From NCBI GenBank assembly GCA_900556675.1, contig USQE01000087.1, forward strand, positions 1 through 5,776: 5,776 nt of DNA. Direction: 5' to 3'. The position numbers and the translations under genes are program-made. The notes under the pieces are model-generated. The model saw only the letters and a program-made list of their open reading frames with translations, was not told the origin of the DNA and searched no databases. This document shows, piece by piece, positions 1-4,719 of this stretch. Positions within the stretch are counted from its first letter, which is position 1. Each line of letters starts with the position of its first letter. The stretch is from an uncultured Collinsella sp. GTDB lineage: Bacteria > Actinomycetota > Coriobacteriia > Coriobacteriales > Coriobacteriaceae.

Positions 1-701
1 CAACGGGCGCTGTTTCTCTCGTTGTAGACCTGGGCGACATATTTCCCGATCTCAAAGCGAGCGCTAAGGTGGCCTCGGACGGCGACCTGGATTGGATCCA
101 TATCAACACGATCCAGTGGCTCGGCGACAGTACCGTCCTGCTCAGCTCACGCGAGACCTCGACGGTCATCAAGCTCACCGATATCTACGGCACACCCACG
201 GTCGATTGGCTCATGGGCTCGCCCGATTTCTGGGCCGGCTCGGGCTTTGAGGACAAGTTGCTGCAGGCCCAGGGCGATTTTTCGCTCAACGCGGGCCAGC
301 ACAGCGTGACGTATCTGTCGAGTTCTGATACGGCAACGACCGGTCGCTACCAGGTGCTGCTGTACGACAACAACTTTGGTGCGGCCGAAAGCTATCCCAA
401 GTTCGACTGGGGCCAGCTGGGCTCTGCGGTGGTGACCGACTACAACAAGGGCACGCATTCGTTTGGGCGCATCTTTACAGTGGACGAGACGGCGCGCACC
501 TACGAGCTTGAAGACCAGATCGCGGTGCCGTTCTCGGGCTACGTCGGCAGTGCGCAGCGCGTCGGCAATCTGAACAGCATGCTCGTGGCCTCGGGCATGG
601 CCAAGACCTTCACTGAGTACGATCGCTATGGACTGCCCATTGCCACCTACGAGATGGAAGCCAAAAAGTACATCTACCGCGTGTACAAGTACGACCTGTA
701 A
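1..701 (+). CDS. assT: Aryl-sulfate sulfotransferase (AssT), C-terminal part, 5' truncated by the window
   Basis: This family transfers sulfate from one phenolic ester to another phenol without PAPS, through a sulfo-histidine intermediate, usually outside the cytoplasm. The frame is open from the left edge (first full codon at base 3) to TAA at 699-701, so about 232 C-terminal residues are present. The GTG at 69 is internal, not a start. Visible family features are the D-W-I-H-I-N segment (His codon 99-101), an S-S-R segment 17 residues later (Arg codon 150-152), a G-Q-H segment (His codon 300-302), and the ending E-Y-D-R-Y-G-L-P followed by Y-R-V-Y. In E. coli AssT the active site uses His356, Arg374 and His436, and the order and rough spacing here match, so I infer these are the counterparts. 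The first catalytic His and any signal peptide lie upstream of the window. No clear terminator follows. Family assignment is fairly sure; substrate is unknown. Confidence 0.78.
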   Translation, partial: TGAVSLVVDLGDIFPDLKASAKVASDGDLDWIHINTIQWLGDSTVLLSSRETSTVIKLTDIYGTPTVDWLMGSPDFWAGSGFEDKLLQAQGDFSLNAGQHSVTYLSSSDTATTGRYQVLLYDNNFGAAESYPKFDWGQLGSAVVTDYNKGTHSFGRIFTVDETARTYELEDQIAVPFSGYVGSAQRVGNLNSMLVASGMAKTFTEYDRYGLPIATYEMEAKKYIYRVYKYDL

Positions 702-796
702 GGCCGCGCTTAGGTTTGACCAATGGAGTATGAAAACACGCCGTTCACCGATGCCCCCTCCGCGAGTGGCAGCCATATGGTTTGATGTCAGAAGCA

Positions 797-802
797 TATA
801 GT
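797..802 (+). promoter_or_regulatory. Possible -10 box for the small-protein gene at 892
   Basis: TATAGT matches the TATAAT consensus at five of six positions. A start near base 809 would give a 5' leader of about 43 nt before the short frame at 852. No convincing -35 hexamer lies 16-18 nt upstream, so this promoter would be weak or activator-dependent, or the match may be chance. No terminator is visible between assT and this gene, so read-through from assT is also possible. Confidence 0.3.
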
Positions 803-803
803 T

Positions 804-823
804 GTCACCAGCCTGCTGGCGAC
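804..823. promoter_or_regulatory. Imperfect inverted repeat near the predicted transcript start
   Basis: The halves GTCACCAGCC and TGCTGGCGAC are inverted copies matching at 8 of 10 positions, with a continuous CCAGC/GCTGG core. The repeat sits directly after the possible -10 box at 797-802 and spans the expected start point, a usual place for a repressor site. It could also be chance or form a weak RNA stem. I cannot name a regulator. Confidence 0.3.
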
Positions 824-851
824 GTTCCCCCTGATATCGGAGGTTCCAGGT

Positions 852-890
852 ATGTTTCGCGCTCCGTTAAACAACTATCGGTTGGTCTAA
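852..890 (+). CDS. Possible 12-codon leader peptide ahead of the 892 gene
   Basis: The frame is ATG at 852, twelve codons (M-F-R-A-P-L-N-N-Y-R-L-V) and TAA at 888-890. A full GGAGG at 839-843 lies 8 nt before the ATG, which is ideal for initiation. The next gene starts at 892, one base after this stop, and has no good ribosome binding site of its own. This arrangement fits translational coupling: ribosomes start at 852, stop at 890 and restart at 892. No run of one amino acid suggests classical attenuation. An alternative is that 852 was the original start of the following gene and a one-base indel split the frame. Real translation is uncertain. Confidence 0.4.
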   Translation: MFRAPLNNYRLV

Positions 891-891
891 C

Positions 892-1341
892 ATGGGTCGC
901 CGTGCTATTTCGATAACCCTTGCAGTGGTCTGCCTGGCTGTGCTCCTGGGCGCTACAGGGCTGTTTGCTATAAGCCGGGAAACGTCCTATATGCAGGAAT
1001 GCGCTTCCGAAGGGTTTGCCATTGACGGTTACTATCGGGACGACAAGACGAGTCTGGAAACCCTGGCCTTTCTTGAAGAGGATAACCATCGGTGGCAACT
1101 GGTCGACAAAGACGGCAGCTGCGTTGACGGGCAGTTTAAGCGTACGGATGACCCCAACATCCTGATATTAAAGAAGGAAAACGGCGAAGAATTCGGCACG
1201 GTTCACGTTGCGTATATATCGCGCCGACGCAATCAGGGGCAGATTTACCTAATTAGAAATACCGAGGTGACCCGATTTTATCTTGTGAGCACCGATCCGG
1301 CGTTTACGGCGGAGTCTGGCGATGTCGATGCGGACGTCTGA
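892..1341 (+). CDS. Small membrane-anchored extracytoplasmic protein, function unknown
   Basis: I do not recognise this 149-residue protein. It has a short basic N-terminus (G-R-R), a hydrophobic segment at about residues 6-27 that is either an uncleaved anchor or a signal peptide, and then a polar domain of about 120 residues. That domain probably faces outward and seems rich in beta strands, with alternating hydrophobic residues and many D/G turns. Cys37 and Cys77 fall in the outer domain and could form a disulfide; Cys14 is inside the hydrophobic segment, and there is no lipobox. ATG 892 is the only start candidate after the in-frame stop at 868-870, and the only strong SD nearby serves the frame at 852. 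Base composition differs from its neighbours: bases 1141-1260 hold 56 G/C of 120, and codons rare elsewhere here (ATA, TTA, CTA, AGA) appear. This may mean recent acquisition. A hairpin terminator follows. Confidence 0.68.
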   Translation: MGRRAISITLAVVCLAVLLGATGLFAISRETSYMQECASEGFAIDGYYRDDKTSLETLAFLEEDNHRWQLVDKDGSCVDGQFKRTDDPNILILKKENGEEFGTVHVAYISRRRNQGQIYLIRNTEVTRFYLVSTDPAFTAESGDVDADV

Positions 1342-1361
1342 TTCACGACAATAAAACAGCG

Positions 1362-1396
1362 AGCGGGGCGCGAACGTGAACTACGTCCCGCTTTTT
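1362..1396 (+). terminator. Rho-independent terminator of the 892 gene
   Basis: AGCGGGGCG (1362-1370) pairs with CGTCCCGCT (1384-1392) over 9 bp, including one G-U pair, around a 13-nt loop. A run of five T (1392-1396) follows. It begins 20 nt after the stop at 1341. On the opposite strand the G-U pair becomes a C/A mismatch and the T run (GTTTTAT) is displaced. It therefore works best for the + strand, though it may also help end the convergent DUF389 transcript. Confidence 0.75.
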
Positions 1397-1468
1397 GCAT
1401 GTGCCTGCGTCGCGTCTGAGCCTCGCCGCGACTTGCGCCTGTGCGCGAGAGCCATCCCATGCTCCGCA

Positions 1469-2608
1469 TTACTCCACATCAAACTCCACGCGATCGAGCT
1501 CGGGCACATTGAGGTCGATGAGCTTGCGGGCGATACGGCGGTCGTGTGCCCCAATCGCCTCGCTCGTTGTCACATGGGCGACAATCTCGCGCTCGACGAT
1601 GCCTTCCTCATCGCCTTCGGTGGCCGAGGTCTCGACGGCGACGGTGTAATCCTTAAAGCCTGGCAGCACCGCCGCAAGCTCGCGCGTGGTTTCGGTCACG
1701 CCGTAGCCGTCCTGCACGCCGGCCTGCGCCGAGCAAATGGAACCCGCCGTCATAACGATGCAGGGGATGGCAAAGACTACCGTGCCCACAATGATGCGGC
1801 GGCGCACCTTGCGTGATAGCTCGTCGACCTCGGCATCTTCCTCGGCAGTTACAATGCCGTCGCCGTTCAGGTCGCGCTTGAGCGGCACGCGCAAAAGAAG
1901 CAGAACGGCTTCGGCAGCCAGCGCGATAAAGACCACGTTGATGCCAAACTCATAAAGCGCCGAGAGAAACAATGACCCGCTTGCGATGGCGATGCCATAG
2001 CCCGCCGCGCACAGGGGCGGCATGAGCGCAGTCGCCACGGCCACGCCGGCGATGAGCGTGGCGGGTTCCTGGTCGCGCGAGTTGCCCAGGCCACCCGCAA
2101 AGCCGCCCGCGAGCGCGACGGCAAGGTCCCACACAGTCGGTGTCGAATTGTCGATGATGGCGGCCGTGGTGGTGCCAAGGGGCGAGAGCTTAAAGTACAA
2201 CGTGGACGTGACCAGGCAAAAGGCCATCTGTAGAGCCAAGCTCGCGACGGCCTCAAGGGTGATCTCGCGGTCGAGCGTGGCGATGCCGTATGCCATGGCA
2301 AGGACCGAGCCCATGAGCGGGCAGATGAGCATGGCGCCTACAATGGCGATATCCGAGTCGATATCGAGGCCGATGCTCGCGATCAACATGGCAATGATCA
2401 AGATGCATAAGTGTGAGCCAGTCAGGCGCGCCCCGTTTACAAAGCGCTTGCGAATCACGTGATAGGGTGCGCGTCCCTCGCGAATGTTGAATGCCCGCTT
2501 TAGAAAGCGGCTTGCGTTCTCCATGGCCTCGCTGTGGGCGGGGCGGATGCCATGGCGCCGATGATGGCGCTCGCGCAGTCGCTTGAGCTGTTGTTTATCG
2601 AGTTCCAT
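1469..2608 (-). CDS. DUF389 family membrane protein with an EF-hand-like loop
   Basis: This 379-residue protein belongs to the uncharacterised DUF389 family (TIGR00341-like) of integral membrane proteins with no agreed function. The N-terminal ~60 residues are very basic and probably cytosolic. Likely membrane segments lie near residues 64-81, 86-108, 119-138, 159-176, 183-210, 212-240 and 271-290. Family signatures are G-A-M-L-I-C-P-L-M-G and A-T-A-L-M-P-P-L-C-A-A-G-Y-G. Positive charges before segment 1 and after segment 6 place the 241-270 linker inside and the final ~89 residues outside. That linker carries D-L-N-G-D-G-I-V-T-A-E-E (246-257), which fits every key position of a calcium-binding EF-hand loop. 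ATG 2608 is preferred over GTG 2614, which lies inside the ribosome binding site. The stop is at 1469-1471. It runs the same way as the OPT gene but is separated from it by a strong terminator. Confidence 0.85.
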   Translation of the reverse strand: MELDKQQLKRLRERHHRRHGIRPAHSEAMENASRFLKRAFNIREGRAPYHVIRKRFVNGARLTGSHLCILIIAMLIASIGLDIDSDIAIVGAMLICPLMGSVLAMAYGIATLDREITLEAVASLALQMAFCLVTSTLYFKLSPLGTTTAAIIDNSTPTVWDLAVALAGGFAGGLGNSRDQEPATLIAGVAVATALMPPLCAAGYGIAIASGSLFLSALYEFGINVVFIALAAEAVLLLLRVPLKRDLNGDGIVTAEEDAEVDELSRKVRRRIIVGTVVFAIPCIVMTAGSICSAQAGVQDGYGVTETTRELAAVLPGFKDYTVAVETSATEGDEEGIVEREIVAHVTTSEAIGAHDRRIARKLIDLNVPELDRVEFDVE

Positions 2609-2610
2609 GT

Positions 2611-2617
2611 CCACCTC
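2611..2617 (-). promoter_or_regulatory. Ribosome binding site that fixes the DUF389 start
   Basis: On the - strand GAGGTGG lies just before the ATG at 2608, with 5 nt between GAGG and ATG. The alternative start GTG at 2614-2612 is part of this site and has no site of its own, so the ATG is chosen. Confidence 0.75.
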
Positions 2618-2629
2618 GTATTGCCGCAG

Positions 2630-2645
2630 GAACGCGGGTGCGTTC
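2630..2645 (-). other. Short perfect hairpin in the DUF389 leader
   Basis: On the - strand GAACGC, loop ACCC, GCGTTC form a 6-bp perfect stem ending about 12 nt before the ribosome binding site. If transcription starts near 2648, it is at the very 5' end of the message, where it could stabilise the RNA or affect initiation. It may be incidental. Confidence 0.3.
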
Positions 2646-2654
2646 GCAGCATGT

Positions 2655-2684
2655 ACTCTACACCGTGACGGGCGGGGCGGTCAT
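2655..2684 (-). promoter_or_regulatory. Candidate DUF389 promoter
   Basis: On the - strand ATGACC (2684-2679; 4 of 6 to TTGACA), an 18-nt spacer and TAGAGT (2660-2655; 4 of 6 to TATAAT) could form a sigma-70-type promoter with a leader of about 40 nt. Both boxes are weak. The upstream terminator at 2761-2798 implies that the gene needs its own promoter somewhere in 2609-2760. Confidence 0.3.
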
Positions 2685-2737
2685 CTTGACATGGAACTTA
2701 GGCGAGCAGGCAAAGGAAGACACGCCACATGCGAGTA

Positions 2738-2756
2738 CTGCCGAGGGTTTCGGCAG
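2738..2756. other. 7-bp inverted repeat between the OPT terminator and DUF389
   Basis: CTGCCGA (2738-2744), GGGTT and TCGGCAG (2750-2756) form a perfect inverted repeat. GTA (2735-2737) and TAC (2758-2760) extend the stem by 3 bp past one bulged A. It lies just past the T run of the OPT terminator on the - strand and upstream of the candidate DUF389 promoter. It has no T run of its own, so it could be an operator or a back-up 3' hairpin. Confidence 0.35.
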
Positions 2757-2760
2757 ATAC

Positions 2761-2798
2761 AAAAAAGCGCGGGGCCGGATGGTCTCCGACCCCGCGCT
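2761..2798 (-). terminator. Strong Rho-independent terminator of the OPT gene
   Basis: On the - strand a 14-bp stem (AGCGCGGGGTCGGA with TCCGGCCCCGCGCT, one G-U pair) around the loop GACCA is followed by six T (2766-2761). It lies 26 nt after the OPT stop codon. The G-U pair becomes a C/A mismatch on the + strand, confirming the - orientation. It separates OPT from the co-directional DUF389 gene. Confidence 0.92.
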
Positions 2799-2823
2799 CT
2801 GCACGGGTACGTTGTTGTTGGGT

Positions 2824-4527
2824 TTAGCCCAGCAGACTCAATCCCACGGAGACAAACGCCAGGATAACGCCGACGATGGACTCGCCGCCCAGCAGGCCGC
2901 TGGCGACGACCAGGCCTTGCTCCTGGAAGGCGGCGTCCTTGGCGGCCTTTTCCTCGTCCGAAAGACCGGCCTCGGCGTCGCGGTGTGCGGCCCACTTGTC
3001 GTAGGCGAGCTTAACGCAGGAGCCCAGGAAAGCCGTGAGCGACATATAGAACGGCAGGTACACGCCCAGACCGATCATCATGGCCGGAATGCCGAGCCAG
3101 TACATGACGATGCCGGCGATAAAGCCGCCCGCAAACCACGGCACGCTCGGGATGCCCGAGACCATGGTGGCGACGACGCTTGCCTGCGCGGCAACAAAGC
3201 TCTTGTCGGGACCGAAGGCGTCCGGACCATAGGCGGTGACGAGCGCGACCATGACAGCGGCGGCGACCAAGGCGCCCACGATGCCGCCGATGGCCTGGCC
3301 GATCCACTGTGCGCGCGGGTTGGTGCCCAGTACGGCGCCGGCCTTAAAGTCGTTCATGACGTCGCCCGCAAGGCCGCACGCCACGGCTACGATGCCGGCG
3401 ATAAAGAACAGCTTGACCTGTGCGAGCTGCGCGAAGGCTGCCACGATGAGCATGACGATGAGGCCAAAGATCTCCATGGGGTCGATACCCGTCTGGCCGC
3501 AGCTCTGCGCGCTCATAATGGTGGTGACAAAGGTGAATAGCGTGACGATGACGGCCGGAACAGGGCCGAGGTCGAGCGCGATGGCAACGATCACAGCGAT
3601 GGCTGCGGTGCCCAGGCCGATAATGCCGGCGTCGAGCTTAAGCGAGCCTGAGATGAGCGACTGCTCGTCGGTGTCGGTGGAGCTGTCGGCGGCAAGACCG
3701 CGGACGATACCGGCGACCTGCGGCAGGATGTCCTTGAGGACGACGGCGACGCCAAAGCCCATCATAAGACCCATACCGAGGGACTTGACGATACCCTGCG
3801 CGGTCACAACATCGAACAGGCCGGCAGCGGTGCCGCCGACGATGATGCCAAAGTTGCCCAGCAGCGCGCCGGCAAACCAGAAGGCGACGGGGGCGAAGCC
3901 CACGAGGAAGCCGATGGACAGCAGCATAGGCGAGTTGTAGATGGCAAAGGTCACGCCGGGGATATTGAGCGTGCAAAGCATGCTGGGCACCACGCCCAGA
4001 GCGTCGCGAAGCACGCTGTAGATGCCTGCGATGGCCATGGAGCCAAAGAGTTGCTTGCCGGTCTTGCCGCCGGCCTCGGTGGCGCGCAGGGTCTGAGCTG
4101 CGGCGTTGCCGGTAGGGAACTCCAGCGCGGCGTCCACGATAAAGTGACGGTGGATGAGCGCTGTCGCAAGAAGGCCCAAGATGGTGCCGGCGAGTGCCAC
4201 GATAAACATGTTGAGCCAGCTGATCTGGTCGGCATAACCCAGCATCCAGGCGCCCGGGATGGTAAACGCCAGGCCGCCGGCGACCATGGCGCCCGCAGAC
4301 ATGATGGTGTGGGTGACGTTGGCTTCGTTGAGGCTGGCGTTGCCCATGAGCTTCAGGAAGAACAGCGAAATGACGGCAGCGAAGATGATCGGCCAGGGGA
4401 GGGCGCCCATCTTGAGGGCCGTGTAGGCCGAGCTTGCCGTGATGATCACGCAGCCGAGGACGCCGATTACGACGCCGCGCAGCGTAAGTTGACCGCGCAT
4501 CGAGGTGCGGTTCGAGGGATTGCTCAT
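2824..4527 (-). CDS. OPT family transporter (oligopeptide or metal-chelate uptake)
   Basis: This 567-residue integral membrane protein of the OPT superfamily (PF03169, prokaryotic TIGR00733-like group) would use ion gradients to import small peptides or metal-chelate complexes; the substrate cannot be read from the sequence. Family hallmarks are Y-T-A-L-K-M-G near 35-41, E-F-P-T-G-N-A-A-A near 136-144, Q-T-G-I-D-P-M-E-I-F-G near 345-354, D-V-M-N-D-F-K-A-G near 389-397 followed by L-G-T-N-P-R-A-Q, and many hydrophobic segments from about 16 to the end. A charged region near 507-537 (A-H-R-D-A-E, D-E-E-K) is a probable cytosolic loop before the last membrane segment. ATG 4527 is chosen because AAAGGAG lies 6 nt upstream; a longer frame from TTG 4563 has no such site and begins inside a predicted RNA stem. 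The gene is divergent from coaX, has a structured leader, and ends with its own terminator. Confidence 0.92.
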   Translation of the reverse strand: MSNPSNRTSMRGQLTLRGVVIGVLGCVIITASSAYTALKMGALPWPIIFAAVISLFFLKLMGNASLNEANVTHTIMSAGAMVAGGLAFTIPGAWMLGYADQISWLNMFIVALAGTILGLLATALIHRHFIVDAALEFPTGNAAAQTLRATEAGGKTGKQLFGSMAIAGIYSVLRDALGVVPSMLCTLNIPGVTFAIYNSPMLLSIGFLVGFAPVAFWFAGALLGNFGIIVGGTAAGLFDVVTAQGIVKSLGMGLMMGFGVAVVLKDILPQVAGIVRGLAADSSTDTDEQSLISGSLKLDAGIIGLGTAAIAVIVAIALDLGPVPAVIVTLFTFVTTIMSAQSCGQTGIDPMEIFGLIVMLIVAAFAQLAQVKLFFIAGIVAVACGLAGDVMNDFKAGAVLGTNPRAQWIGQAIGGIVGALVAAAVMVALVTAYGPDAFGPDKSFVAAQASVVATMVSGIPSVPWFAGGFIAGIVMYWLGIPAMMIGLGVYLPFYMSLTAFLGSCVKLAYDKWAAHRDAEAGLSDEEKAAKDAAFQEQGLVVASGLLGGESIVGVILAFVSVGLSLLG

Positions 4528-4631
4528 ATAGAACTCCTTTGCGTATATCCGCTTCCCCCGCAAGCGCCGCTACGGATACGGCGCGGGAAGTCGGGTTACC
4601 AAGGGCCGACGCGTGAGCTCGCGTACGACCG
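4528..4631 (-). promoter_or_regulatory. Structured 5' leader of the OPT gene, candidate cis-acting RNA
   Basis: If transcription starts about 7 nt after the TATACT at 4643-4638, the leader is about 104 nt long. On the - strand two elements can form. Stem 1 (4630-4604): GGTCG and ACGCG, separated by one bulged T, pair with CGCGT-CGGCC around the loop AGCTCA. Stem 2 (4590-4552): CTTCCC pairs with GGGAAG, and GCGCCG (4584-4579) pairs with CGGCGC (4569-4564), leaving TTGCGG (4563-4558) as a 3' bulge. The 9-nt loop holds TATCCG (4578-4573), exactly complementary to CGGATA (4551-4546). CGGATA directly follows stem 2 and lies 5 nt before AAAGGAG (4540-4534). This would make a pseudoknot beside the ribosome binding site. 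I recognise no known riboswitch class, and GC-rich sequence folds easily by chance. Confidence 0.45.
4534..4540 (-). promoter_or_regulatory. Ribosome binding site that fixes the OPT start
   Basis: AAAGGAG on the - strand lies 6 nt before ATG 4527. It selects this start over TTG 4563, which would add 12 non-family residues. Confidence 0.85.
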
Positions 4632-4637
4632 CGCATC

Positions 4638-4643
4638 AGTATA
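4638..4643 (-). promoter_or_regulatory. -10 box of the OPT promoter
   Basis: TATACT on the - strand matches consensus at five of six positions. With a 17-nt spacer the -35 position (4666-4661) reads TCCCAA, far from consensus, and falls inside the inverted repeat 4654-4671. This suggests a factor-dependent or weak promoter. Confidence 0.5.
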
Positions 4644-4653
4644 GCTGCAAGCT

Positions 4654-4671
4654 AGTCATTTTGGGATGACT
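4654..4671. promoter_or_regulatory. Inverted repeat between two divergent promoters, candidate operator
   Basis: AGTCAT (4654-4659), TTTGGG and ATGACT (4666-4671) form a perfect 6-bp inverted repeat. It sits between the outward-facing TATACT boxes at 4643-4638 (-) and 4687-4692 (+) and covers the -35 position of both. Both -35 positions lack a consensus hexamer. A dimeric regulator here could control the OPT gene and coaX together. I cannot assign a regulator family. Confidence 0.45.
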
Positions 4672-4686
4672 GGTTTAGGTAGGCGA

Positions 4687-4692
4687 TATACT
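4687..4692 (+). promoter_or_regulatory. -10 box of the coaX promoter
   Basis: TATACT (five of six to consensus) would start transcription near 4699, giving a leader of about 21 nt that contains only the ribosome binding site. The -35 position (about 4664-4670) has at best a partial match (GATGAC or ATGACT with short spacing) and overlaps the inverted repeat 4654-4671. Confidence 0.5.
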
Positions 4693-4704
4693 GCTGGGCA
4701 GACG

Positions 4705-4711
4705 AAAGGAG
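4705..4711 (+). promoter_or_regulatory. Ribosome binding site that fixes the coaX start
   Basis: AAAGGAG lies 8 nt before ATG 4720. An in-frame ATG at 4666 would extend the protein by 18 residues, but it lies upstream of the predicted -10 box and inside the inverted repeat, so it is rejected. Confidence 0.85.
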
Positions 4712-4719
4712 CGCCGACG

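Noticed and set aside
773..780. 8-bp palindrome CCATATGG
   Set aside because: It is too short and isolated to support as a site, with no repeat elsewhere in the window.
147..797. Long reading frame on the - strand opposite assT
   Set aside because: It is antisense to a well-supported gene, has Arg/His-rich composition typical of GC-rich shadow frames, no family signature and no convincing ribosome binding site.
1376..1816. + strand frames opposite the 3' end of DUF389
   Set aside because: They begin inside the terminator hairpin of the 892 gene, have no ribosome binding site, and run antisense to the DUF389 C-terminal region.
2686..2691. Perfect TTGACA on the + strand
   Set aside because: No -10-like hexamer follows at 16-18 nt and no + strand gene lies downstream, so it is treated as chance.
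2638..3540. 300-codon frame on the + strand opposite the OPT gene
   Set aside because: It crosses the OPT terminator hairpin and lies antisense to a clear transporter. Its D/H/G-rich composition is that of a codon-position shadow.
4528..4563. Longer OPT frame from TTG 4563
   Set aside because: There is no ribosome binding site before it, and it starts in the bulge of the predicted leader stem. ATG 4527 has AAAGGAG 6 nt upstream.
3638..4636. 332-codon - strand frame overlapping the OPT gene in another frame
   Set aside because: Its very Arg/His-rich translation is a frame-shifted copy of OPT coding sequence; the OPT frame carries the family motifs.
4666..4719. Upstream in-frame ATG giving coaX 18 extra residues
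   Set aside because: The extension precedes the predicted transcription start and does not resemble the family N-terminus, while ATG 4720 has an ideal ribosome binding site.
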